Shown: piece by piece, positions 36,214 to 48,600 of the stretch | Layout of the letters: the number at the start of each line of letters is the position of its first letter | Numbering within the stretch: position 1 is the first letter of the stretch | NCBI GenBank assembly: GCA_030674185.1 | Contig: CM060307.1 | Location: 47,327,681-47,391,680 of the forward strand | DNA length: 64,000 nucleotides | From: Monoplex corrugatus | Taxonomy: Eukaryota; Mollusca; Gastropoda; Littorinimorpha; Ranellidae | Reading direction: 5' to 3' | Notes under the pieces: model-generated | Database searches by the model: none | The model's input: the letters and a program-made list of their open reading frames with translations, nothing else | What the model was told of the DNA's origin: nothing | Made by a program: the position numbers and the translations under genes

Positions 36214-39200
36214 TAGTATAAGTAGGTACCGGCAGCCAAAAATTAAACTTCTGAAAAGGTTATTAACACTTATATTTCTGAAAAGTACAAGAAAAAATAA
36301 GCACAATGCAAAAAAAAAGTAAGTCTCTAGCTGTATTACTATTAGGTCCAGAGATAACGCACTTTGAAAACGGCAGTTTATATACGTTTTCGCCAATTGT
36401 GAAATGTAGCAAGTTTGCAGGTACCTAAATTTTCCAGAAGTCCTCAGACAGAGAATGTCATTCCTGATTTTAATTCTTAACAACATAAACTACATAAAAA
36501 AGCAAGCATACAAGCACTGAAGCAGATCTGTTCATACATTTACACAGCAGTGCTGCAAACTTCATAAATATACCATTTTGTCAATGTTTGAAATTGCATG
36601 ACAAGCCATTTTTGCACCCCCATTACACAAAAATAAGAATACAGAATTGGCTAGAGTTTACTTTTTCTCAGAAACAATGTTATTGTATGAAACTTAAATT
36701 TTTGGGGGCAGCGTAAAGTGACAAAGTCATGAGTTATATGGCTCCAAAAATGGAAAAATGTCTCATTTGAACGATGGAAAAAGCACGGTTCACGTACCAG
36801 ACCAAATTAAAATGCACATATTTCGCTTATTTTTTTTATGGATTTCCTTGAAATTTTGCATGTGAATCAGACAGAAAGCTACCAGTAAATTATTTTCAAG
36901 CTTAGTTATAGTCAAGATATGATATTTTGTATGCATTTGCACCCAAATAATGTGAGGGCCCATGTGTCGGGCCAACTTAAAACAGACATAACTCACATTA
37001 TGTCTTGATGGAACCTCCTGAAAGTTTGCATGTGAATCAAATAAAAGCTACAGCTTCACTCTTCACAGGCAAATGTTGCTAATATACGAGATTTTCAGAT
37101 TTTGTATGCATGCACTGATTTAGCCTGAAACAGAAGTAGTTTTAAGTTTATTAGTGAGTATCTGCTGTTGAAGTTTTGGTGGCAGTGATACTTAATTTCA
37201 TCCACAAAAAATCATCATTGCCTTGAAAACAAATAGAAATAAAATCCTAATTTTTTCTCAAGTGTTTTCTTTAATTTGTGAGGCCACTACACTTGACACA
37301 TTCGTGTCAAGGGCCTCCAAAATCCCATACTAGACCGACCCCCTTCCCTCCCCCCCACTTCCACTCAGAGCCCCTGCCCCACCCACCCTGCTGCCCTCTT
37401 CACCCACCCCACCCCTCTTCACCCCCTTCCCCCTCCTCACCCCACCACCCTCATTCCCCTCACTCCACCATCATCATGATTAAAACTGAACTCTTAAGAC
37501 ATGTCCACTGCCCCAGATTTATCTGCTGCAAACCCCCCAGTTATAGGCGCCAGAATAATCAAGTTTGTGGGCCCTCAACACTGAAGAAGAAGAAGAAGCT
37601 ATTACTTTTGAGAGTAAAGTATTCTTATATTTTGCTATTAGAAAGGCTCATTGGACTTTGTGGAGCTCTGTGTCCGTGTTTGCCTCATGCTATTTAGTGT
37701 TCTGATAATAACAAGATAACAAGATTAACAAGATTTTATTTCAGCCCAGTGCATAGACACAAGGAAAATATTTTGGCTATACATACAATCACACTCACGC
37801 CTCACAACAATTACAATATTCAACATCATAAAAGACAAATACGTGGGTCATCCACGGAATCGAAGAAACACACGCACACAACACATACACACTCTCACGC
37901 CAAGGAGCCCATATCCACTAATCGTTGGTTCTGCCCTGCCAGCTATAACCATGCCAGCTAATTAACAGCGCGCATCTGTCCTTCTCCTTCCACTCTCCAC
38001 GCCACCCTCGCCCATCCTGTGGAGTAGGCCTATAGGCTTACAGATTGACGTAGATTCGATAGGCCTACTCTGTGCGTACCTGCGTGCGCGCGTGTGTGAC
38101 TGTGCAAAACCGTTATTTGCTGCTTCTTTGCGATGATGAACATTGTCGAATCTGATCCGATAGACGACATGCACTCGCCGACCAACTTCCGGTTTGAATT
38201 TCTGGCCGAGTACTAATCTAGCACAAATATTATGATTTCGATGTATTAAACACAAAATTCCATCATATTCATTAAATACTAGCAATATAAACACCTTTGG
38301 AAAGCAGTCGCTTCACACAGTTTTACTTCTACTACTTCCAGGTCGCTTAAAAAAAAATTCCTTGGCGATAAAACATCAAACCGCAGATCGTACTTTCTAT
38401 TCTTTGCTTATGCAGGCTATACCTCCCGCGGATTTCTTTTAAAATCTTTCTAAATAAGGAGAAACATTAAAAACAATTCACTGAATCAAATTCTAAGTCA
38501 ATTTTCATGAAAAATCAGTCAATGTTGACATTATTTGTCCTTCAGCTTGACGATCACAGGTAGAAATTCGTTGACCGGACTTTCAGCAATCGCTTCGAAG
38601 GCCGCCATGATTCGAGGTTCCCATAATGCTAAAATGGCAGATCACGGGTACTCGCTCTTCGGAGGCTTGCGCACATCCAGTACAAGTCATATCTCGTAGT
38701 TCCATAAACGATTAAATTTAGCAAAAAATAAGCTGTTTGCGCATCCGCGGACGTGATCTAATATATCAAGGAGATCCTCAGATATTCTTCTTCAAAGTTT
38801 GGCAATATTCCAACCTTCAGTAGACTAACAAACTAATAATCTTATAATAATAGGTACCGGCAGCCTCTCCAAAGCAATGCGGGAATTGTGTCGGTCAGTG
38901 GAAAAATTGCACATGTTTATCAGTCAAATATTCTTGCAGATGAATATGAATGACAAAGTTGTTATCATGAACTTCATGATGAAGATAAAGATTGTTCTTT
39001 CCTCTATCGATCTGTGCTGTTTGTTTTTGTTATAAATGCACCCTTACGAAAATCTGCGCAAAAAAAAAAAAACCACCGACCGACGAAGTTTCACCGCGTG
39101 TGACGTAATGGCGACTGGCTCACGGCATTGCTTGGGGTGACCGGGTGAACGGCAACTTAAATTACACGGGTCACATAGACTACCGTCATAGAAATTAGTA

Positions 39201-39608
39201 CAGTTGACAGGTCGAAACCTGTCCTTCATTCCCGTATAATATTTATTTTATAAAATTATTAGTTTGTTAGTCTTCTAAAGGTCGGAATATTGACAAACTT
39301 TGAAGAAGAATATATATCAAGCCATTCAAGGAGATCCTCAGATATTCTTCTTCAAAGTTTGCCAATATCAGATCATGTCCGCGGATGCGCAAACAGCTTA
39401 TTCTTTTGCTAAATTTAACAGTAGACGGAACTGTGGATGTGACGTATACGGGGTGTGTGCAAGTCTCGGAAGGGCGAGTAGGCTATCCGTGATCTGCCAT
39501 TTTAGCACGGTATGACGTTTTACCGAAAACCCCGGAAACTCCCGGAAACCCCCGATAATACCGAAAACTCATCACTCCAACAACATTGTATCTTTTCTCA
39601 TTGTAGCA

Positions 39609-39717
39609 ATGCCTTATTCCTGTGGAATTTGTAGCAGAAACTGTGGAAACATTCCATAGAATGCTCCACCTGCCTCAGCTGGATTCACAGGTAAGTTTTT
39701 TTTATAGATAGATATAG

Positions 39718-39810
<93 letters not shown>

Positions 39811-40152
39811 TTTTTGCAAATTTTAAACTTTTGCTCTACAAAATCTCAAAAACTACTGCATGGAATAACTTGAAATTTGGTGAGTATGTTTACAATATAA
39901 ACATCCAATGCACGTGAAAGTTTAGTGAAAATTGGATGACTCTAGTTTATGTTGTTCTTGTTTCTTAGGTCAGTTTGTCCACTGGAATATGAATCAATAA
40001 GCATGTACATGTTTTGTATTGCTTATTTTCAGACGCTGTGCGAAACTGAGCCCTGACCATCTGGCTGCATGGGGTCAGAATGGACTGACCTTCACGTGCA
40101 AGCCCTGCGTGCACAAGAACGATACCTACGACTACGAGGCAGCCCTTAACCG
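39609..40152 (+). pseudogene. Mutator-like element gene, exons 1-2: PHD-type zinc finger with a frameshift
   Basis: Exon 1 runs from ATG 39609 to 39690 (ACAG|GTAAGT). Exon 2 runs from 40033 (TTTTCAG acceptor) to 40152 (CCG|GTAAGC). Joined, they give a C4HC3 finger: C-G-I-C near the start, then E-C-S-T-C-L-S-W-I-H-R-R-C across the splice, and C-K-P-C in exon 2. The first Cys pair and the second Cys pair are in different frames, with a stop in the ATG frame at about 39657. One base has therefore been gained or lost near 39645-39655. PHD fingers at the front of transposon proteins are thought to read chromatin, but here the role is inferred. Intron 1 holds a GT array. Confidence 0.65.
39727..39805. 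repeat. (GT)n microsatellite in intron 1 of the Mutator-like gene
   Basis: GT dinucleotides with two TATG interruptions. Confidence 0.97.
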
Positions 40153-40301
40153 GTAAGCAAATATTTATTTCCTGTTATATTGCTTAAACCGTACATATAT
40201 GTTACAGTGTGTATTTGTTTAGCTTTCTAATATTATTTTTTTTATAATATTCTATTATATAATATATCATTACACCGGCACTTATATTGCTTGTGTTGCA
40301 G

Positions 40302-40698
40302 GGTTTTCCTGGCTGCCATAACACCCACCGCTGATGTGAAGTCTGCTGCCCAGAGTGAATCCATGCTTCTCGATACCTACCAGGTCAAGCTACCGGTCCA
40401 TAATGCGACCAACAAGGACCTGCTGACCGGCCTCAAGAGTGTCTGGGGGGCGATGGAGATACTCAGGCGGTTCCACCCTGTGATGCTAGAGACCACCACG
40501 CCTCTCGAGGTCATCGGTGACGGGAACTGCATGTTTCGTGCAGTGTCCTTGGGGTTGTATGGAAACCAAGATCACCACCTGCAGCTGCGACTCTGGACAG
40601 CCCTGGAGATCGCCCTCCATCCTGAGTACTACGACAGCAGCCGAGAGGACCACCAGGATCTGGTCAAGGACAACAGGCTCATCCATGACCCTACCCCA
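40302..40698 (+). pseudogene. Mutator-like element gene, exon 3 first part: OTU-like cysteine protease domain
   Basis: Exon 3 starts after TTGTGTTGCAG at 40301 and continues the frame of exon 2 through the split Arg codon. It contains the OTU active-site box G-D-G-N-C-M-F-R-A-V near 40516-40545, the hallmark Asp and Cys of ovarian-tumour-type cysteine proteases. The frame is lost near 40692-40698, a C run (CTACCCCAAG), where the coding continues one frame away. The predicted catalytic His (R-H-N-H-F) lies in that second frame at about 40935-40950. OTU enzymes remove ubiquitin or related modifiers. What they do in a transposon is unknown. Confidence 0.75.
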
Positions 40699-43133
40699 AG
40701 CTGCTGTCCACAGTTGCAACTCCAGGGTCTTACTCAGAGACGCTGGCGATCTACGCACTCAGTGCTGCCCTGTCTCTGGCCATAGAGACCTACTGCCCAC
40801 CAACTAGGAATGCAGAATTCCTGTCTGAGCCTTACTCCAGGAAGGTTTGTGGCCGCGGTGTCAGGAGGCCACAGGAGCCTGCTGTGATATTGATGTGGAG
40901 CAGCAGCACATTGCCACAGACAGCCAAGGACTTCAGGCACAACCACTTTGTCACTCTGAGGGAGGACAAAGATGAAGCTGAGAAGACATTGACCCAAGAC
41001 CCTGACTTCACCCGACCCTCTGCTGACGTGCCAAACAACTCAGACGCAGATTCTGGGGAATCTCCATGTGCGCCACCACTGTCCACTCCCAGCGAGCTAT
41101 CGTTAGATGACAGTGACACCTCCAATGCATTCATACCTGCAGTGTCACCTTCAAACCCTGCAGATACCTCTCCTGACAGTATGGATGATACAGATGACAG
41201 TTTAGTGGACTCTGCCAGTAGGCCCGCTGGCACAGCCAGCAACTCTGAGATCCCCCATGCTGAGGGTGGTCAGGACCTCCCACTAGGACCAAGAGGTCGC
41301 CGCTACATGGAAGTGACAGAAGCTGTGGCCCTGCTCAGGAGCAGCCAAGAACCCCTACCCTACGTCCCACGAGGAAAGAAGGAGAACAAACTCTTCATAG
41401 TGAACAATGAACAGAACCTGAGCAGACGCAACAAGAAGTTAGTTAGTCAGTACTGGGATGACTGTGGCGCCTGGGACTCCAAGGGCGCCAACAAGACCCT
41501 CTACCTCCTGCAACCCGACTGTAGTCTGATGAAGGTGGTCCTTAAAGAGAACAAGTACTGCCTACAACGTCGTAAAGACAAAAAGATCATCTACGTGCCC
41601 CTTGAACCACAGCCATCGCCAGAATCCATCTTGACAGTGCAGAGATATTACACGCACCACACTTTGGACAAGAGCTATGAGAAGCGGGTGACCTGGGTTG
41701 AGGGAGCTGTGACCTGCAGCCAGGCTCTGTACGAGTACAAGGGCACATTCCCTGGTAGTGCACCTCATGGCAATGCAGTAGACACCACCAGTGCCAAATA
41801 CCAACGCCTTAGGCCACATGTGCACCAGCAGATGAAGGAGGAGCTGAAATCGAAGCGGCCACAGGAGGTCTACAGCCAGGGAGACCTCATTGACGGTGCC
41901 CGGAATCTCAAGCAAGTGAGAGATATGAAGCACAGAATGGAGAAAAAGGAGAACAAGACTGCAATTGGAGGGACCTTTGCCGACCAGGTCGCCAGGCTAG
42001 AGGAGATGCAGTGTGACTCTGATTTCATCCGCCTGCTATTCCGGAGACCAGGCAAGGTTCCCTGTGCAGTTCTGTACACTGATGAGCAGGTGGCTGACCT
42101 GCAGCGCTTCTGTGGTCCGGCCCAAAGTGCGGAGTCTACCATATTGGGTGTAGACAAGACTTACAACTTGGGGGACCTTCATGTAACTGTGACCGTCTTC
42201 AAGAACATGGCTGTTACCCGCCGCAGTACGAAGGACCACCCACTGATGATCGGACCGATCTTCCTGCACGGTAACTCGGACAAGGAAACCTTTTTCTATT
42301 TTTTCCAACACTTGGCTGGACTGTTGGGGGAAGCCAGTCCTCATGTGGTAGTTGGCAGCGATGAGGAGAAGGCCTTGCGAGCTGCCGTGGCTGAGGCCAT
42401 GCCATCTGCTATGCGGCTAAGTTGTGTTCGTCATCTAAAGAACAATGCGGACAAGTTTCTACAGGACAAGGTGGGAGTCGACAGTAGGAGCAGATCCACC
42501 ATCATCGACAGGCTGTTTGGCGATGGGAGCCTGCTGGATGCTGTTGACCAGTTGGCGTATGAGCTCATCTGGGATGACATTCTGAAGGATTGTTGGGAAG
42601 ACCATCCAGTGTTTGCAAGTTACTTGGAAACCCGCCTTGGCCCCATACTGCAGGAAAACTTCGTCACGTGCCAGAAAAGCAAGGCTACGATGCGCTGGAC
42701 GAACAATAACTGTGAAAGCATCAACCATATATTTAAACAGGCGATCAACTGGAAGGGGCAGAAATTGCCAGACTTGGTGCGCACACTTCGGGACCTTGTC
42801 AAGGGACAATACCAGGAAGTCAAGAGATCCCTGTTGGGCCTGGGGGATTACATCCTGTGCAAGGAGTTCGGCAAATTTGCTGTGAGCAGTGAGAAGTGGC
42901 TGAAGATGCCTAAAAAAAAACAAGAACGCCACTTCTCTTCATTCCTGACGACCACCAAGGAAGGAGCTAGCCTGGTACGCTCCCAGGACGGCCAGAAACT
43001 GTCGCAGACACTCAGCCACCATGGCAAGAAACCTGGCCAGGTCAAGCGCAAACCCAAGCCAAGACCACAACTACTTCAGCAAAAAAGCCGAAGCTATGAA
43101 CACATTTGTTGTGACACTGCTGTTTTTTATTGA
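40699..43133 (+). CDS. Mutator-like element gene, main part: end of OTU domain and MULE transposase
   Basis: The frame is open from about 40699, and its first in-frame ATG is at 40884 (749 codons from there). Numbering from that Met, residues 17-22 (FRHNHF) supply the OTU His. Residues 30-120 are an acidic, Ser/Pro-rich linker. Residues 140-240 form a Lys-rich region that may bind DNA. Residues 415-660 are a MULE-type DDE transposase: G-V-D424-K-T, G-S-D493-E-E, the C514-V-R-H517 signature and N-N-C-E611-S. All three acidic catalytic residues and the CxxH are present. The C-terminal 70 residues are basic (KKPGQVKRKPKPRP). GC content and codon use differ from the AT-rich surroundings. The opposite-strand frames are shadows. 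Confidence 0.9.
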
Positions 43134-43456
43134 CGTTTGTTTTTATACCTTTTTCTTATACAGTATTAAAGATCTGAACATCAAAGTAAACGCCTAGAGA
43201 ACGAATCCTGACAACCATTGATAGAATACAGTCTCACATTAACAAGGTGATTATTGTTATTATTATTATTATCTTCACTCTCTCTGTCACGTCTGGTAAG
43301 GTTACTTTAGTATCAATCTTATTGGCTCTGGCATACAGTAACATGAGGTGACCAATGCCTAATACATATTCTTTATATGGGGGGTTTTCGGTATTTCAGG
43401 AGTTTTCGGGGGGTTTCGGTAAAACGTCATACCCATTTTAGCATATGGGGAACCTC

Positions 43457-44019
43457 GAATCATGGCGGCCTTCGAAGCCATCGTTGAAAGTCCAGTCAAG
43501 GAATTTCTACTTGTGATCGTCAAGCTGAAGGACAAACGTTGTAAACATCGACTGATTTTTCATGAAAATTGACTTGGAAGTTTGATTCAGTGAATTGTTT
43601 TTGATGTTTCTCTTTATTTAGAAAGATTTTAAAAGAAATCCGCAGGAGGTATAGCCTGCATAAACAAAGAATAGAAAGTACGATCTGCGGTTTGATGTTT
43701 TATCGCCAAGGAATTTTTTTTTAAGCGACCTGGAAGTAGTAGAAGTAAAACTGTATGAAGCCACTGCTTTCCAAAGGTGTTTATATTGCTAGTATTTAAT
43801 GAATACGATGGAATTTTGTTTTTAATATACCGAAATCATAATATTTGTGCTAGATTAGTACTCGGCCAGAAATTCAAACCGGAAGTTGGTCGGCGAGTGC
43901 ATGTCGTCTATCGGATCAGATTCGACAATGTTTATCATCGCAAAGAAACAGCAAATAGCGGTTTTGCACAGTCACACACGCGCGCACGCATGCACGCACA
44001 CATTATCAGAACACTATAA
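43457..44019 (+). other. ORF pair carried by V elements, possibly captured from a host gene
   Basis: ATGGCGGCCTTCGAAGC at 43462 opens a short frame (MAAFEAIVESPVKEF..., about 36 codons). A second frame at 43777-44019 reads FILLVFNEYDGIL and then GRRVHVVYRIRFDN. Both are also present, in reverse, in the outer V copy (38294-37962 and about 38608-38530) with mostly amino-acid-changing differences and one altered end. That pattern fits decay without selection. A start codon, a CpG-rich upstream part and a second frame after CCAAAG look like the front of a captured gene, but no family is recognised. Confidence 0.3.
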
Positions 44020-45039
44020 TAGCATCAGGCAAACACGGACACAGCTCCACAAAGTCCAGTGAGCCTTTCTAATGGCACAATATAGGTATGTCACAATCGG
44101 CGATTACGCGTGCGCGAAAACTGTAGCGGAAGACTGTTACCGGCGTGGCGGCACATGTGAGAGGGTAGGCAAACAATCGCTGTTTGTTTCGTTAATGTAT
44201 TCATATTGTGTCCGATAATTACCGATCTGAATACCTTAGTCCGTACTTTTCCCATGATGACCTGGTCATTTTTACGAGCTTCCTCTGATTTGCTGACGTG
44301 GCAGTGGTGGTGTGACTTGTGTTTGCGGCCGTATCTCCCAAACTTACAGGTATAATCGTACCGTCAAGTGAATTAATTACCAATAAAAACATGCATTTTC
44401 CTGCTTATGTGTAAAATTTGGTGCAGATTTATTGAAAGAAAACCATTTTAGGCCATATTACAGATAGTGGGTGTGGTGACCGTTGTTATTGCCTTGTTCA
44501 CAATGGCCGCAAGACTTTTTAGTGCCGATTAACCGTTTTCTTTTTGTCATACCAGCTGAATCTGTTGGCTTACCGCCTTCATTTTTCACGACATACAAGA
44601 CAATGCATTTTTAGTGTACTGTGTAAAATTTGGTGAACAATTATTATCTATGACTCGAAATACAAGCTTCAGTTTGACGCTGGTTGTCAGCTACCAGCGT
44701 CAGTCTAGATCTAGTAGACGCTGGTTGTCAGTCTAGATCTAGATGACTCGGCAAACTGCGTCGATGGGCAGCCGAACTTCGAAGGTCTGCTGCCCCTCAT
44801 TATCAGCTTCTAGACTTCTGGACTTCAGATTGTCAGACTGGATAAGATTAAAACTCACACTACTATTATTACTAGGCAAGTTTAGCAAGAATCATAGTGT
44901 AGATCTAAATAGGACTACAATAGTTAAGGATGGCGAGGGACAATGGATATTGGTCATGTAGTAGTGTCTCATCTCCTGATATGTGTACACCCACACAACA
45001 GTCTTGATGACTGATGTTTGACAGACACAGCTCAGTGAC

Positions 45040-45107
<68 letters not shown>
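45040..45107. repeat. (CA)n microsatellite
   Basis: Uninterrupted CA dinucleotides for about 65 bp, with a further short CA run at about 45120-45132. Confidence 0.97.
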
Positions 45108-45108
<1 letters not shown>

Positions 45109-45584
45109 CAACTCACTACACACACACACACAGTAAATACCCAAAGGTGTGATGAGCCGATGCACAGTAATGCTGAACTTCTAAATTTAATATTATCACA
45201 CTGAAAAAATCTTGAATTTCCCAAATTTAAAGCCTAGGTACAATGATTAAGATTAATGCTTTAAATGTAATTTTTTTTATTTCAAATATTCAATATGCCT
45301 TTTAAATTGGTGTGAGTCCAACTGAGCTTAGGCCTATAGGCCTACTGCATTAATGTATGGGCATGACAAACCTCCATCTTTTTTCACTTTGTTTGTTTTG
45401 TTCCTGTCTAAAGTGCACAAGGATGCTTTGATATGGACTGTTGGCAATGTATAGGTCTAAATACAATGATTATTAGGTGCTAGTAATTGTGATAACTAGT
45501 AGTAGTAGTCCTTGTCTGTCATTACTATTACTGTTGTCATTCAAATGTCTCATAGTGGGTAAGGTCTTTATCCATCCAGATAAA

Positions 45585-45674
45585 ATGAGTGACTCCGATG
45601 CCACCCTCCCCCCACCTGGGTATGAGTGGGATGACTCGGAATGTATCATCGTCCAGTCACAGACTGATGCCATT
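45585..45674 (+). CDS. Candidate captured first exon inside the 3.3-kb insertion
   Basis: ATG at 45585 opens exactly 30 codons (MSDSDATLPPPGYEWDD, then SECIIVQSQTDAI) and then meets GTAAGT, a consensus donor. The peptide is acidic with a Pro-rich and Trp-containing core, unlike translated intron DNA. It ends in phase 0. No later exon was found before the insertion ends. Either it is a fragment of a gene picked up by the element or the residue of its former transposase gene. It could also be chance. Confidence 0.3.
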
Positions 45675-48600
45675 GTAAGTGCATATTTTGATAATTTCTG
45701 TGCAAGACTTAAACACATGTAGGCCTGTACAGTCACTGAGTCAGTCAGCTGATCTCTTGCTGTCAAGTGTGTACACTCTAAGGGGATGGGGTGTGTCTAG
45801 GTAATGACACTTGGATACCCTTCATGTATAATTATTTTTTTCCATTTTTGTTATTGTTTAGATTTTCATTTGACATGTTTGGTTTTACATAGATGACTTT
45901 CATGATTCCATTCTTAGAATGTCTGCACATTTTTATAATCTCTTCATTTAGCAAGCTGTAAATGTGACTATGGATTGTGTGCTTTTTTGTGTATGTGTGG
46001 ACTATTTGTATGTAACTCATGTAAATATGTTTCAGAATTTTGTTTTTGCAATGTAGCTTATTTTTATGTCTGGTGTTTGTGCGTGTATGTTATGATATAT
46101 TTCTGCTGATGCCCTTTTCATCTCGTTACCTGTACCGGTATTTATTTTGATATAGCATTATGCATTAAAACACTTGTAACCAAATATTGTCCGTCTTTGT
46201 GTTTTTGTTTGCATTTAATTTTGTTTTTTGAGTTATATACATATAGTTACATAACTGTGTGTGCACACACACACATATTTATGTACATAACACATTATCT
46301 TTCATGTTGTATGACAGCTTATGAAAAAGTGTGTGATTACGCAAGGAAAAAAACCACAACATTTTGAAAAAGGTTTGCTTGTCAGGGTAAATAATTGAAA
46401 AGATACACTGTCCTTACTACCAGCTGAATTTTTAATTCAAAATTGCAATATGAACTTTCCAGATGAGCAAGTTATAAACCAATTAAGTCTGTGAATCTTT
46501 TTTTCCCCTCAGAACAGCTTAATTAGTAATTAATCTGTAATCTCTAGTCTTAATAAAGACTCATTTCAATGTTACCAGGAAACTTGAGTTTTTTTTCAGT
46601 GAAATATTCAACAATTTTCATGTCTATTTTTAAGGGTTTTTATACTACCATCACAGGCTCTCAATTTTTTATTTTGATTAATCAATATGAATATATTTAC
46701 ATCACATATATATCTATACACACATGTATATGATATATAATGATATACATAGGCCTACATATCACTTATAAACATCTGTATATAAAAACCAAGAGGTATT
46801 TAATAAATACACAGGTTGACAACTTCTTAAAGGTGGTTGTTCATGAAAAACTGTAATTAATTGATTATTACATAAAGATTCAGTCTAATGGTATTGAATA
46901 ACTGTTGTAATTTATCATTATAATTATCTTGAGGCTTTACTCAACAATTTTGAAGTAAGAAATTTTATGATTTTGGAAACTGTAAAGATTTTAGGAATCT
47001 CAATTAATTTTCGCTTTAGCCAGTTGAGCCAATTAATGAATTAATTCCTAATTAATGCAAAAACCCAGAGATTCATGAAAGTCGTAATCATCTTTGCTAA
47101 ACAAAGACCTTTCTATGGATACTTGATTTTTTTCAATTGGTTCAGTCGTTCAAAGTTATGGTGCTTTTTGTGATGAAACGGCACATACGCGGTCACAGTT
47201 TTTGCTATGTAATCCAATGAAGGAAAACGTCGAAAATTTAATTATTCAAAAAATCATAACTTTCGTCACAGATAATCAAAGAACTTTTTATACCATTTTA
47301 AAGTTCTTTTTTTGCTCTTTTCAATGATGGTAATTGCATTTTTATTAAAAATATTTGAAATTTTTTGTAACATACCTACACAATATTGAATATAATAATA
47401 CTTTACTCTCAAAAGTAATAGCTGGCACAAATTAAAGAAAACACTTGAGAAAAAATCAGGATTTTATTTGTTTGCTTTCAAGGCAATGATGATTTTTTTG
47501 TGGATGAAATTAAGTATCACTGCCACCAAAACTTCAACAGCAGACACTCACTAATAGTAATAAACTACTTCTACAGTTAAAACTGTCGAGAACTGAGTGT
47601 GATAAGTCGCAGGACGAGAACAGGGCTTTTGTTTTAAAAATTAGTAACACTGATTAATCACCACCTCAGGGGCTAAATCTGAAGACAAAAATTGAGACAG
47701 TTTTAAAAGAAGCGGAGAGATTTTCAGTAGATTGACCAGACATTGAAAATTTCTGTCTGTGGATATGGGAAGATGCATGTTACTGGGAAATAACTGATGA
47801 AAAATAACTTATTCATAAACATTAGGAATGAGAATAGAAATGGCTGTAAGTCATATACTGCATTGCCAGGCATATATCTTCTGCTGTTAGTGTTACACAT
47901 TTTAGTTTCATTAAGTTATTGAGAAGGATGTCTTTCTGTGCTAGTATGATACAAAGTCATCTGTGGATCACATTGTTTCAGACTAAATAAGTACATGCAT
48001 ACAAAATCTTAAAATCTCATATATTATTATTAGCAACAATTGCTTGTAAAGAGTGAAGCTGTAGCTTTGTATTTGATTCACATGCAAAATTTCAGGAGAT
48101 TCCATCAAGACATAATGTGAGTTATGTTTGTTTTAAGTTGGCCCAACACATGGGCCCTCACATTATTTGGGTGCAAATGCATACAAAATATCTTACATCT
48201 TGACTATAACTAAGCTTGTAAATAATTCACTTGTAGCTTTCTGTCTATTTGATTCACACACAAAATTTCAAGGAAATCCATAAAAAAAAATAAGCGAAAT
48301 ATGTGCGTTTAAATTTGGTCTCGTACGTGAACCGTGCTTTTTCCATCGTTCAAATGAGACATTTTGCCGTTTTTGGAGCCATATAACTCATGACATTGTC
48401 ACGTTATGCTGCCCCCAAAAATTAAGTTTCATACAATAACATTGTTTCTGAGAAAAAGTAAACTCTAGCCAATTCTGTATTCTTATTTTTGTGTAATGGG
48501 GGTGCAAAAATGGATTGTCATGCAATTTCGAACAATGACAAAATGGTATATTTATGAAGTTTGCAGCACTGCTGTGTAATTACTGTAAATGTATGAACAG

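Larger units (their letters stand above)
39508..43433 (+). mobile_element. Mutator-like transposon (PHD-OTU-MULE), 3.9 kb, with target duplication
   Basis: Terminal inverted repeats begin GGTATGACGTTTTACCGAAA on the left, with the exact complement CGGTAAAACGTCATACC on the right. Imperfect similarity continues for about 55 bp through CCGGAAACTCCC-type repeats. The flanks carry CATTTTAGCA on both sides (39498-39507 and 43434-43443). This 9-10 bp duplication is diagnostic of the Mutator superfamily. The homologous empty site is in the other V copy near 38620-38640. The element carries one gene in at least three exons. Two frameshifts make this copy non-functional as assembled. Confidence 0.92.
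44085..47378. mobile_element. 3.3-kb insertion in the inner V copy, probably another Mutator-like non-autonomous element
   Basis: Comparison with the outer V copy shows that sequence continuous there (about 37628-37640) is interrupted here by 3.3 kb. The insert starts GGTATGTCACAA and ends TTGTAACATACC(TA), about 12 bp of inverted repeat. The flanks are CACAATATA (44076-44084) and CACAATATT (47379-47387), an 8-of-9 direct repeat offset by two bases. The shared GGTATG end resembles that of the 39508 element. It holds a candidate exon (45585-45674), a CA array and otherwise AT-rich DNA. No transposase is visible. Confidence 0.55.

Noticed and set aside
36127..36486. 119-codon frame also present at 48634-48891
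   Set aside because: It is shared only because both are copies of the V transposon. Differences are not biased to silent sites, and no domain is visible.
40486..43057. Several minus-strand frames over the Mutator-like gene
   Set aside because: They are antisense shadows of a GC-rich coding region that contains clear catalytic motifs on the plus strand.
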